Shown: positions 16,999 through 25,592 of the stretch, piece by piece
Numbering within the stretch: the stretch's first letter is position 1
Layout of the letters: the number at the start of each line of letters is the position of its first letter
Assembly (NCBI GenBank): GCA_031280645.1
Contig: JAITGL010000005.1
Span: 1-25,900 of the forward strand
Length of the DNA stretch: 25,900 bases
From: Tannerellaceae bacterium
GTDB taxonomy: Bacteria > Bacteroidota > Bacteroidia > Bacteroidales > Tannerellaceae
Direction of reading: 5' to 3'
The notes under the pieces: model-generated
What the model was told of the DNA's origin: nothing
The model's database searches: none
Seen by the model: only the letters and a program-made list of their open reading frames with translations
Program-made: the position numbers and the translations under genes

Positions 16999-18726
16999 TT
17001 ATCCGGGGATTTTGATGTCTTTAATTATAAGCTGGATGCTTACGCCGCCGTTGTAGTTGTTCTCCTCGATGGTGTAGCAAATGTCGAACCGCCGCTGGGC
17101 CATGATATGATCGCCGTAGGGGTGCATACCGAAGGCTATGGCGTGTATGGGGGCGGGCGAGTTATCGTCTACAAGCTCGAGCTTTATATGTTCGAGCTCT
17201 TTGCCTACAAGCTTGCTTGTGCCGAAGTCTTTTACTCCGCGGCTGCAGAATATGGGTTTGGGGTTATTGGGCCCGAAGGGGTTCATCATTTTAAGCTCGG
17301 AGATGAATGTGGGAGTGATGTCGCGCAGCTCTATTTCGGCGTCGATCTCTATTTGGGGCGACATTTGTTCGGGCTGGATAAGGCGGTCGGTAAGCTCCAT
17401 GAACCGGTTGATAAAGAGGTGGAGGTTCTCTTCTTTCAGCGTAAGCCCTACGGCGCAGGTATGCCCGCCAAAATTCTCGAGCGTATCGCTGCAGCTCTCT
17501 ATTGCGCTGTAAACGTCGAACAGGTTAACCGACCGGGCCGAGCCGGTAATCATCGACGTTTGGGTCGACTTGGTGAGCACTACGGCCGGCATGCAATACT
17601 TTTCGGTGAGGCGCGAGGCCACTATTCCTATCACGCCGCTGTGCCAGCTTGGATCGTAAACCACGATGGCCTTGCGATCTTCCATGTTGGTAAAGCGGTC
17701 GATTATGGCGTTAGCCTCGTCGGTTATTTTCTTGTCGAGTTCGCGCCGCTCGTCGTTATACTTGTTTATGTTTTCGCTCTTTTCCCTTGCGCTTTCGCTG
17801 TCGCGAACCAGGAGGAGGTCAACGGCTTCGCCTCCGTTCATCATTCGTCCTGAAGCGTTGATGCGGGGCCCTATCTTGAAAACGATATCGTTAATGGTGA
17901 TTTCTTTGCCGCCCAATCCGCAGATGTCGATTATGCCTTTCAGGCCGAGGCTTGGGAATGAGTTAAGCTGCTTCAGCCCATAGTAGGCCATAACGCGGTT
18001 TTCGCCGGTGATCGGAACAATATCGGCGGCGATGCTTACGGCGGCCAGGTCGAGAAGCTTTTCGAGGGCGGCGGTAGGAATATCGTTGCCGGTTGAGAAA
18101 GCTTCCATGAACTTGTATCCCACGCCGCACCCCGAGAGATGCTCGTAGGGATAGGTAGAGTCGGCCCGCTTGGGGTTGAGTACCGCCACGGCGTCGGGCA
18201 GCACGTCGTCGGGCTTGTGGTGGTCGCAGATGATGATGTCGATGCCCTTGTCGCGCGCGTATTCAATTTTGTCAACGGCTTTTATCCCGCAGTCGAGGGC
18301 TATTATAAGCGTGATGCCGTTGGCGGCCGCATAATCGATACCTTTAAAGGATATGCCCGATCCCTCGCCATCGCGGTCGGGTATGTAGTAGTCGAGGGTG
18401 GAGGAGTAGGGACGGAGGTATTTGTATACCAGCGAAACGGCGGTGGCGCCGTCTACGTCGTAATCGCCGTAAATTAAGATATGCTCCTTGTCGCCCAGGG
18501 CCCGGTTAAGTCTTTTTACGGCCTTGTCCATATCGGTCATCAGGTAGGGGTCGTGCAGGTGGCTCAAATGCGGCTGGAAAAAATTGAGGGCTTCTTCTTC
18601 CGACGATATGCCTCGCCTGACTAGGAGGAGGCAGGTTACGGGGCTGTATCCAAGCAGCGTTGCAAGTTCGTTACTCTTCTGTAATTCTTCTTGTGTGGGG
18701 ATTCGCAAGTTCCATTTGTGTGTCAT
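16999..18726 (-). CDS. recJ: Single-stranded-DNA-specific exonuclease RecJ
   Basis: 575 residues, normal RecJ length. 5'-3' single-strand exonuclease of the DHH phosphoesterase superfamily. Visible metal-binding motifs: GDYDVDG (87-93), DCG (145-147), DHH (168-170). The DHHA1 part follows: GPRINASGRM (286-295), WHSGVIGIVASRL (361-373) and GGHTCAVG (420-427). The C-terminal ~110 residues form the RecJ OB-fold region (…ITPTFISELKMMNPFGPNNPKP…). Start MTHKWNLRIP at 18726 is the only reasonable one. It is the promoter-proximal gene of a recJ-recQ operon. I did not find a TAnnTTTG box upstream, but a 22-bp palindrome sits 30 bases before the start. Confidence 0.95.
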   Translation of the reverse strand: MTHKWNLRIPTQEELQKSNELATLLGYSPVTCLLLVRRGISSEEEALNFFQPHLSHLHDPYLMTDMDKAVKRLNRALGDKEHILIYGDYDVDGATAVSLVYKYLRPYSSTLDYYIPDRDGEGSGISFKGIDYAAANGITLIIALDCGIKAVDKIEYARDKGIDIIICDHHKPDDVLPDAVAVLNPKRADSTYPYEHLSGCGVGYKFMEAFSTGNDIPTAALEKLLDLAAVSIAADIVPITGENRVMAYYGLKQLNSFPSLGLKGIIDICGLGGKEITINDIVFKIGPRINASGRMMNGGEAVDLLLVRDSESAREKSENINKYNDERRELDKKITDEANAIIDRFTNMEDRKAIVVYDPSWHSGVIGIVASRLTEKYCMPAVVLTKSTQTSMITGSARSVNLFDVYSAIESCSDTLENFGGHTCAVGLTLKEENLHLFINRFMELTDRLIQPEQMSPQIEIDAEIELRDITPTFISELKMMNPFGPNNPKPIFCSRGVKDFGTSKLVGKELEHIKLELVDDNSPAPIHAIAFGMHPYGDHIMAQRRFDICYTIEENNYNGGVSIQLIIKDIKIPG

Positions 18727-18755
18727 TATAGTGATTTTTTTGTCTTAGATATATA

Positions 18756-18777
18756 GTACGTTTACTAGTAAAAGTAC
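18756..18777. promoter_or_regulatory. 22-bp palindrome upstream of recJ (operator-like)
   Basis: GTACGTTTACTAGTAAAAGTAC is an inverted repeat with a single mismatched pair (G/A), 30 bases from the recJ start. Its size and position fit a dimeric repressor site in the recJ-recQ promoter region. No regulator is encoded nearby. Confidence 0.4.
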
Positions 18778-18818
18778 CGATTTTTTAAGAGTTTTCCTCG
18801 TAAGCTTCATGCCTGCGG

Positions 18819-18839
18819 CATTTTTTCGGTGAAAAAATG
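18819..18839. other. Perfect 9-bp hairpin in the recJ/phosphatase spacer
   Basis: CATTTTTTC-GGT-GAAAAAATG is a perfect inverted repeat with a three-base loop. It lies between two divergent genes, so it does not terminate either of them. It could be a regulatory site or the remains of a small transcript. Function unknown. Confidence 0.4.
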
Positions 18840-19024
18840 ATTGCGTAAAAGTAAGCATTATTTCATGATATTAAAGCGGGCTCCGGTATAATTCGGGCAA
18901 AGTGCCTTTAATGGGCCGGCCGCCGTGCTTGCCTGAAGGCTTAGGGGGAAGGGAAAATCGTTCTTTTACATATAAAACATCCTTTTGTGGAATTAAAGGA
19001 AATGTTGATCTAATCCCTACCGCC

Positions 19025-19080
19025 CCGGAAGGGATCCCTCCGGCTCCAGGTTTAATTAAATCTGGAGCATATTTAATTAA
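19025..19080. other. Tandem palindromes in the recJ/phosphatase spacer
   Basis: CCGGA-A-GGGATCCC-TCCGG (19025-19043) abuts GCTCCAG…CTGGAGC (19043-19068), whose centre is TTTAATTAAA. A second TTTAATTAA follows at 19072-19080. The rest of the 520-bp spacer (18727-19246) holds no gene that I can support. Confidence 0.45.
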
Positions 19081-19194
19081 ACTTTTGCGAACGAGATTGG
19101 CTAAAAGACGCCTTTAATTAGATAACGGGCAGTTTTACAGCGCAATATGATTTGCAGCTTTTTCGGGGCCTGCCTTAAATACATCGCCCAAAGT

Positions 19195-19224
19195 TTTTCA
19201 ATGCCGATTTTGGGCTTACTTTTG
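19195..19224 (+). promoter_or_regulatory. Promoter of the phosphatase/glycosyltransferase operon
   Basis: TACTTTTG (19217-19224) matches TAnnTTTG exactly, with a T-rich -33 region (TTT at 19195-19197) at 19-base spacing. It is 22 bases before the ATG at 19247, so the leader is very short. Confidence 0.55.
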
Positions 19225-19246
19225 TTATCATATAAAATATATAATC

Positions 19247-20050
19247 ATGATAAACTTGCAAGAATTATGTGCGGAGGTTTGCCGCATCGCCTGCGCAACA
19301 GGAGAGTTCCAGAAATCGGAACGGAAAAAGTTTAACCACTCGCTCGTTGAGGAAAAGAGCGCTTATAACTATGTGTCGTACGTTGACAAGGAGTCGGAGC
19401 AGCGCCTGGTTAGCACCCTTTCGGCCCTTTTGCCAGGCGCTGGCTTCATTACCGAGGAGGGCACCGCGGCGCATGAAGCGGATCGCTACAATTGGATTAT
19501 CGACCCGCTCGACGGCACTACCAATTACATACGCAACAACGCTCCCTACTGCATCAGCATTGCATTGCGAGAGGGCCGCGAGATTATCCTTGGGGTTGTG
19601 TATGAAATTTGCCGCAACGAATGTTTCTACTCCTGGAAAGGCGGGGGAGGGGCGTGGATTAACGGCGAAGAAATAATGGTATCGGGCGTCGACTCTTTAA
19701 GCCAGGCCTTCGCGGCTCTTGGGTTCCCTTACAACTCCGAGGCCTACAAGCCCGTTGCCCTTCATTTGATCGACAGCCTGTACGGAAGCTCCCGCGGATG
19801 CCGGCTGCTGGGATCGGCGGCGGTTGAGCTGTGCTATGTTGCCTGCGGAAGGTTCGACGCTCGCATTGAGGCCTTCCTCTCGCCCTGGGATGTGGCCGCC
19901 GGGGGCTTTATACTCGAGCAGGCGGGAGGTAAGATGAGCGACTTTTCCGGAGGCGATTCCTGGACGTCGGGCAAGGAGGCCGCGGCCTCGAACGGCAAGC
20001 TTCATCCTGCTATTCTTTCTTTAATACCCAGGCATATAAATATTAAATGA
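19247..20050 (+). CDS. Inositol-monophosphatase-family phosphatase
   Basis: 267 residues. Mg2+-dependent sugar or inositol phosphatase fold. Metal-site motifs are intact: GFITEEGT (Glu70/71), DPLDGTTN (86-93, with the two Asp ligands) and LSPWDVAAGGFIL (Asp215). Also the GVVYEICRNECFYSWKGGG segment typical of the family. Members act on inositol-1-phosphate, fructose-1,6-bisphosphate or PAP; specificity cannot be read from motifs alone, so suhB or cysQ is not assigned. It heads an operon: only one base separates its stop from the glycosyltransferase start. This suggests a sugar-phosphate or inositol-phosphate substrate linked to glycan or nucleotide-sugar metabolism. Confidence 0.9.
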   Translation: MINLQELCAEVCRIACATGEFQKSERKKFNHSLVEEKSAYNYVSYVDKESEQRLVSTLSALLPGAGFITEEGTAAHEADRYNWIIDPLDGTTNYIRNNAPYCISIALREGREIILGVVYEICRNECFYSWKGGGGAWINGEEIMVSGVDSLSQAFAALGFPYNSEAYKPVALHLIDSLYGSSRGCRLLGSAAVELCYVACGRFDARIEAFLSPWDVAAGGFILEQAGGKMSDFSGGDSWTSGKEAAASNGKLHPAILSLIPRHINIK

Positions 20051-20051
20051 T

Positions 20052-21485
20052 ATGAAGAACGATAACCAGCCAATCAAGGTAGATTGCTTTATTATTGGGC
20101 AATGTGAGATGTTAATCAGCAGTATTAATTTAGTAAAGGATAGCAATATCCTCCTTTCTGAAATAACGATATCCTCGCCGGGTGATACCCAGGCGCTGCG
20201 CAGGATAGCTGCGTTCACCGGGGCCGATTATGTGTGCATCTGCCTTCGTCCGGAGCTCCCCGAGCTAAGCAGGTACGCCATGGAGCGGATGATTGATATC
20301 GCCCGGAGCTCGGGGGCCGGCATGGTATACTCCGACTTTTACGAGCGGCGTGGCAATACCGTTTCGCCCCATCCGCTTATCGACTACCGTAAGGGAAGCC
20401 TTCGCGACGATTTTGATTTCGGCCCGATGGCGCTTTATACATCCAGGGCCTTCAAGCAAGCGGTTGAATTAATGACCAGCGACTTCCGCTATGCGGCATT
20501 ATACGACTTGCGGTTAAAGATATCGCAGCGGAGCCCCGTTGCGCATATAAACGAGTATCTCTATACCGTTAGCGACACCTCCTCTTCCTCCTCCTCTCAT
20601 GAGAAGCAGTTTGAATATGTTGATCCTAAGAACCGGTTGGCGCAATTTGAGATGGAGCAAGCGTGTACCGATCATTTGAAGCAGATAGGAGGGTACCTGC
20701 ATCAGTCGTTTAACAAGGTCGACTTTTTGTGCGACGGCTTTAAATGCGAGGCAAGCGTGGTGATACCGGTTCGCAACAGGGTAAATACGATTGCCGACGC
20801 TATAAGCTCGGCTCTTGACCAGACAACCGATTTTGAGTACAATGTAATCGTGATCGACAATCATTCAACCGACGGTACCGGCGATGAGATCCGGCGTTAT
20901 TGTTCCGACCGGCGCTTAATACACATAATTCCCAAAGACCTTGACCTGGGAATAGGAGGATGCTGGAACGAGGCCGTTATGAATACCTCCTGCGGCAAAT
21001 TTGCCGTTCAGCTCGACAGTGACGACCGGTATAGCAGCCGCAATAGCCTTCAACAAATAGTACGGGCATTTTACGATACCCAGTCCCCCATGATAATCGG
21101 ATCGTATCAAATGACCGATATTAACTGGAACCCAATCCCGCCCGGCCTTATCGACCACAAGGAATGGACTCCCTACAACGGGCATAACAACGCCTTACGC
21201 ATTAACGGATTAGGAGCCCCGCGAGCGTTTTTCACTCCCATAGTCCGTCATATTAAATTTCCGAACACAAGTTATGGGGAAGACTATGCGATGGGGCTCC
21301 GCATAAGTCGCGACTACGAAATAGGTCGCATATACAACGTGCTGTACGATTGTCGCAGGTGGGACGGTAATTCCGACACAAGGCTAAGCCAGCAAAAAGC
21401 CAACGAATACAATAGCTATAAGGATAATTTGCGCACCTGGGAATTAGAGGCCCGCATACGTAAAAACAAGAATGGAAACCTTTAA
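20052..21485 (+). CDS. Two-domain family-2 glycosyltransferase
   Basis: 477 residues, no signal peptide or membrane helix, so cytosolic. Residues ~232-440 are a GT-A catalytic domain: ASVVIPVRNRVNTIADAISSAL, VIVIDNHSTDGT (267-276), the metal-binding DSDD (322-325), a GED acceptor-base motif (409-411) and CRRWDGNSD (RRW 435-437). Residues ~10-175 look like a second GT-A-type fold (TGADYVCICLRPELPELSRYAMERMIDIARSSGAGMVYSDF by position) but lack a DxD motif, so this half is probably non-catalytic. A Ser-rich stretch (173-182) links the halves. The donor and acceptor are unknown. The gene overlaps the DUF4922 gene by 14 bases, implying translational coupling. Confidence 0.85.
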   Translation: MKNDNQPIKVDCFIIGQCEMLISSINLVKDSNILLSEITISSPGDTQALRRIAAFTGADYVCICLRPELPELSRYAMERMIDIARSSGAGMVYSDFYERRGNTVSPHPLIDYRKGSLRDDFDFGPMALYTSRAFKQAVELMTSDFRYAALYDLRLKISQRSPVAHINEYLYTVSDTSSSSSSHEKQFEYVDPKNRLAQFEMEQACTDHLKQIGGYLHQSFNKVDFLCDGFKCEASVVIPVRNRVNTIADAISSALDQTTDFEYNVIVIDNHSTDGTGDEIRRYCSDRRLIHIIPKDLDLGIGGCWNEAVMNTSCGKFAVQLDSDDRYSSRNSLQQIVRAFYDTQSPMIIGSYQMTDINWNPIPPGLIDHKEWTPYNGHNNALRINGLGAPRAFFTPIVRHIKFPNTSYGEDYAMGLRISRDYEIGRIYNVLYDCRRWDGNSDTRLSQQKANEYNSYKDNLRTWELEARIRKNKNGNL

Positions 21486-22431
21486 GTGGACAAGCTCCAG
21501 GGAAGCGTCGGGCCTTTTAACTCGCCAGCAATCGGCCTGGCCGTTGCTTAGGCGGAACTGCGTTGCAACGGAGCAAACGGAGGTGAAGCAGCTAACATCC
21601 GGTAACAAATCGTTTGCCGTGCAATATAATCCCTCGCGAATTATATCTGTAACGGCCGATACCGCTCAGCGCAAGTCCCGGTCGGGATGTTTCTTGTGCA
21701 CCGATAATCTTCCCTCCGAGCAAGAAGCGATGCCAATGGGCGAAAGGATGTTATTATTATGCAATCCCTATCCGATATTTCACCGTCATTTCACCGTAGC
21801 ATCCCGCCTCCATCTTCCTCAAGGCCTCAAGGCCTCGTTTTCAGATTTTCTGAATACGGCAAAAAGCCTGAGCGAGTACGTCATATTTTATAACGCTCCC
21901 GATAGCGGCGCATCTGCTCCCGACCATCTCCACTTTCAAGCCGTAACCCCATTCCGGATGCCCATAGAGCGCGAGTCGTACGAGTATGGCGGTAGCGTGA
22001 TAAAGGAATACGGAAAGGCAAGGATGCGAATGTTACTCCAGGGCAACCGTTCGGGTTTCATAATCGAATCAACCTGCGACGCCGATGCTGCAGCCTTGTA
22101 TAATTTGCTTCACATCGCCATCGCCTCCTACCAAAACAAATTTCCCGAACCCCGTATGAACGTATTCTGCAAATACTCCTCCGAAGAAGGCTGGCGAGTT
22201 CTCCTCATTCCACGCAAAACCCATCGCCCGTCATTTTTCTACGCCGAAGGCGACGGCAAGATCCTCGTAAGCCCGGGCGCCGCCGACGTTGGAGGCATCA
22301 TAATAACTCCGAGGCGCGAAGATTTCGACAAGATAAGCGCGGAGCATATTGAGACGATATTCAACGAGGTTTGCTATCATGAAAATGATTTATGCGGCAT
22401 TGCCGAATATAAAATCCCCGAAGCTAAGTGA
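21472..22431 (+). CDS. DUF4922 protein, HIT/GalT-like nucleotidyltransferase
   Basis: 319 residues. The signature is PDHLHFQAV (His152-Leu-His154-Phe-Gln156), the H-x-H-x-Q active site of the GalT/Ap4A-phosphorylase branch of the HIT superfamily. In that branch the second His is the nucleotide-accepting nucleophile. Upstream it has NPYPIFHRHFTVAS (98-111), the strand typical of these enzymes, and a Cys-x-x-Cys pair (GCFLCTDNLP, 73-76) that may bind zinc. Expected chemistry is transfer of an NMP group between a (di)nucleotide or nucleotide sugar and phosphate or a sugar phosphate. Exact substrate is unknown. It is third in the phosphatase-glycosyltransferase operon, consistent with making or recycling the glycosyl donor. 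No clear terminator follows. Confidence 0.82.
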   Translation: METFKWTSSREASGLLTRQQSAWPLLRRNCVATEQTEVKQLTSGNKSFAVQYNPSRIISVTADTAQRKSRSGCFLCTDNLPSEQEAMPMGERMLLLCNPYPIFHRHFTVASRLHLPQGLKASFSDFLNTAKSLSEYVIFYNAPDSGASAPDHLHFQAVTPFRMPIERESYEYGGSVIKEYGKARMRMLLQGNRSGFIIESTCDADAAALYNLLHIAIASYQNKFPEPRMNVFCKYSSEEGWRVLLIPRKTHRPSFFYAEGDGKILVSPGAADVGGIIITPRREDFDKISAEHIETIFNEVCYHENDLCGIAEYKIPEAK

Positions 22432-22638
22432 TACGAAAAGAGTTTACTGCATTTTTTTCTTATGTTTGCAAACCCTCCTCAGAAAAGTACCCCAAATAGG
22501 CACAAGGTAATCCAATAGAAATCAGCAGCTTTGTCTTCGGTGGGCTTGCGTTGCCGATTGGCTAAAAAGTCGTTTTAGACATAAAAAAGCAAATGTTCTG
22601 TTTCCAAACTATGCACCTAAAAAGCAAGAACGGATAAA

Positions 22639-22670
22639 ATGGCGTAAATGGCGTAAATGGCGTAAATGGC
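22639..22670. repeat. ATGGCGTAA tandem repeat, three copies plus part
   Basis: Three identical 9-bp units at 22639-22647, 22648-22656 and 22657-22665, then ATGGC. Each reads as a start codon and a stop two codons later in one frame. It is possibly a slippage-prone microsatellite or an integrase arm-type site. No function shown. Confidence 0.8.
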
Positions 22671-22910
22671 TGACCCATTGGTGCTAACTTCATTAATCTT
22701 CTATCCGCAGCAAGCAGCAAAAAAGCAAAATATTGTGTATTTCGGAAGACTTTCCGTTACGAATGCGTTACCTGTTTTTGTATTGCAGCAACCATCGAAA
22801 CAACGGATTCTCCCGTGAAAGAAGGACGATTATAGACTTGTTCTTCTGTTGTGTGAGAAATAAGCCTGAGTTCGGGTTTTATTCACTGATTCACAATTTA
22901 TTGCATAACG

Positions 22911-22938
22911 TTGATTAGCTCTATAACAGTTAATTTTG
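22911..22938 (+). promoter_or_regulatory. Promoter of the integrase pair
   Basis: TAATTTTG (22931-22938) is an exact TAnnTTTG match, with TTG at 22911-22913 and a 17-base spacer (two shorter than ideal). It lies 19 bases before the ATG at 22957. Confidence 0.5.
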
Positions 22939-22956
22939 TGACCTATAAAAGAGTTA

Positions 22957-24221
22957 ATGATGACAGAAGTAAAAGTAAGTTTCTACCTCAAACGAAATGA
23001 GGAGAAAGCAGACGGAACGGTTCCCATCTTAGGAACGCATCCGCATCGGAAAATCAATGGTGCAGTTCAGTGCCAAAGTGAGTGTTCCGGTATCCCTTTG
23101 GGATACTAAGTCAGGCAGGGCTACCGGCAAAAGCAAAACCGCCCTCTCCATTAACGCATCCCTAAACAAGATTTGTATTGCCATCCATTCTGCCTATCGA
23201 GAGTTGCTGGTAAAAAAAAGAAAATGTATCAGCCGGAGATGTGAAAAATGCGTTTCATGGTATCGCATCCGAGCAGGATACCCTTGTCATATATTATGAA
23301 GCTCGTATTGAACAATTCCTGAAAAATGTTGGTGTGAACCGGTGCATGGAAACCTATAAACGCTATGGTATTTCCCTTGCCCACCTGAAACGCTTCATGC
23401 GAAAGAAGTACAACGTTAGCGATATGTCTTTTCAGGCATTGACCCCGTCATTTGTAGCCGACTATGATTATTACCTGCGTGTAAAACTTCGTTTTGCTTC
23501 CCAAACGATTGTAAATACTATCGGACAGCTCCGCAGAATCGTAAAGATAGCCATCAACAACGGGCTTCTCCGCAATGACCCGTTTATTGACTATGAATTT
23601 ATAACCTCACCCATTGTCACAAAATCCCTGACATCCGCAGAGTTGAAGAAACGGATGAAGACAAAGCTATCCCGCCCCAACTTGAATTTTATCCGCGATA
23701 TGTTTCTGTTTTCATCTTTTACCGGTATCGCATTCAGCGATATGAGGAACCTGACTGAACAAAATTTTTCCATTGCCAAAGATGGTGTTCGGTGGATACA
23801 CTTCAAACGGAAGAAGACCGGAACACCCTGCCATATTTCGTTATTAAAAATACCCTTACAGCTAATTGAGAAATATAAAGGAATAACGAAAGATGATAAA
23901 TTATATCCCATGATTAGTTGCAGTAAGACTAATATCTACCTCAAGCGGATAGCTATGGAATGCTGTATAGATAAGCGAGTTACGTTCCATATGGCAAGAC
24001 ATTGCTATGCCAGCGTAGTAACTCTCTCAGGGAGTTCCGTTGGGAACAGTAGCCGAATTACTAGATCATCGGGATTGGAGAGCCACCCGTTTTATGCAGA
24101 GGTAAGCAATGAGAAAATCGATGAGGATATGCGTCACCTAAATAAATGCCTGTCCGGTAAGTTCCATTTGGCAGAGAATAATGCAGCAGAGGAGAATAAT
24201 AAGGAAAGGAGAATAAAATGA
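22957..24221 (+). pseudogene. Tyrosine recombinase 1, frameshifted
   Basis: Bacteroidetes-type site-specific integrase, about 420 residues if repaired. It begins MMTEVKVSFYLKRNEEKADG. An extra A near 23036 shifts the frame. A second extra A in an A8 run (23212-23219) shifts it again between LLVKK and ENVSAGDVKNAFHG. The segment 24030-24092 is out of frame: the third frame gives GVPLGTVAELLDHRDW, the expected helix with the box-III His, and the frame is restored at FYAEVSNEK. Catalytic landmarks: FHMARHCYAS (box II H-x-x-R) and the Tyr of FYAEVS. The box-I position reads FTGIAFSD without Arg, as in IntDOT-like recombinases. At least three lesions make it non-functional unless they are sequencing errors. 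Its stop overlaps the next gene's start (ATGA). Confidence 0.85.
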
Positions 24222-25526
24222 ATACCAATAATCATACAAGTGAAAATAAAAGCAACCATATAAATACCGTTTACAGCACATTCGCCGTATTGTTTTATAT
24301 CAACCGGCAGAAGATAAAGCAAAACGGCATGCGTCCGTTGATGGGCAGAATCTCCATCAATGCCGAAGTAGCCCAGTTCTCTGCCAGAATAGACATTGAC
24401 CCGTCACTGTGGGACTCGAAAGTTTACCGCATGACCAGCAAAAGCCGCTATGCCGCCGAAACGAATTATCATATAGAGCAGTTAACGGATAGAATCAATC
24501 GGTACTATAAACAGATATTGGACGAGTAGGGATATATTACGGCGGAACTTGTCAAAAATGCCGTAAGCGGCATCGGGAGGAAAAAAGAAAACTTGTTGGA
24601 ACTTTTACGTGAACATAATGAAGAGTATGCAAAACAAATAGGCGTTACACGTGCCAAAGGGAGCATTAAAGCCTATGAAGCCATAGCTAAACAGGTAGAA
24701 CGTTTTTTGCATATTCATTACAATATGGAAGATATACCGCTCAGGTAACTGGAGCTGTCCTTTATAGAAAAGTTTAATTCCTATTTGCGTATCGAACAAG
24801 GATTTACCGCCCATACAATATCTACCTATACAATCATCCGCCGGAAGATAGTCCGCAGGGCAATCAGTCAGGGAACATTGCATAAAAATCCTTTTGCTAC
24901 CTATATTCCCGAACAGCCTCCCCGTAAACGCAGGCACATGACTCTGGAAGAACTGGAGTAATTCATGAATGTTCCAGTAGCCTCCAAACGTTTATGCCAT
25001 ACACGGGATATGTTCATATTTGCGATGTTCACAGGCTTATCTTATGCGGATATGTGTAACCTGTCAGAGGAAAATATTCATAAAGGCAGGAACGGCAGTT
25101 TCTGGATCGACATCGACCGGCAGAAAACAGGTATCCGGTGCAATATAACCTTACTGGATATACCTTGCAGATAATGGAAAAATACAAGTCCGAACGCAAC
25201 GGAAATAAAATATTCAAGATGCCATCACCCTCTTGCGTACAAGTCAATTTGAATGAGGTCGTTAAATTATGCGGGATAGAAAAGCGGATTACCTACCATC
25301 AAAGCCGCCATAATTTCGGAACCCTTATTACGCTATCCAGTGGAGTACCATTGGAAACGGTCAGCCAGATGATGGGGCACAAATGTATCCGTCCACCCAG
25401 ATTTATGCCAAACTCACACGGCAAAAAGTCAACGAGGACGTGAAGAAGATAAGCGACCGCATCGGCCGGAAATATAAAATACCGGCTCAAAATGGTAGCA
25501 AAACGAAGAAAAACAATGCAAAATAA
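24218..25526 (+). pseudogene. Tyrosine recombinase 2, stops and frameshifts
   Basis: Second integrase in tandem. The N-terminal arm-binding part is readable (STFAVLFYINRQKIKQNGM…ISINAEVAQFSARIDID). In-frame stops lie at 24527 (TAG), 24746 (TAA) and 24959 (TAA); each is one C-to-T step from a Gln codon. The catalytic domain is recognisable: FTGLSYADMCNL (box-I region), ITYHQSRHNFGTL (box II) and LETVSQMMGHK (box III). One base is missing near 25162 and another near 25393, after which the Tyr-containing QIYAKLTRQKVNEDV segment reads in another frame to TAA at 25524. Five lesions in all, so it is dead. Tandem overlapping integrase genes are common on Bacteroidetes integrative elements. Confidence 0.88.
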
Positions 25527-25547
25527 CGAAATTCAAACCGGACAATC

Positions 25548-25592
25548 ATGAATAGAGAGATAGTAACCATAGAAAACGGTATTATAACGTGA
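25548..25592 (+). pseudogene. 5' fragment of a third element gene, cut by an IS
   Basis: ATG at 25548 opens MNREIVTIENGIIT, then meets TGA at 25590 exactly where insertion-sequence DNA appears to begin. Short proteins beginning with a similar (I/V)TIENGI motif, often with a helix-turn-helix after it, are found downstream of integrases in Bacteroides elements; I recall this only from memory. The rest of the gene would lie beyond the right end of the IS, outside the window. Confidence 0.45.

Larger units (their letters stand above)
22432..22956. other. Intergenic junction between core genes and integrase remnant
   Basis: 525 bases without a supportable gene. Visible: a T-rich stretch after the DUF4922 gene (22450-22460), a perfect 9-bp tandem repeat ATGGCGTAA x3 plus a partial fourth (22639-22670), and the promoter of the integrase genes near its right end. 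The boundary of the inserted element should lie here, but no attachment repeat can be identified because the other end is not in the window. Confidence 0.5.

Noticed and set aside
16963..17853. 296-codon plus-strand frame
   Set aside because: Antisense shadow of recJ, whose catalytic motifs are all in place on the minus strand.
19091..22572. Shared GATTGGCTAAAA in two spacers (19095 and 22556 areas) as possible att sites
   Set aside because: Only 12 bases match and the flanks differ; it does not bracket a mobile element, since the DNA between is core genes.
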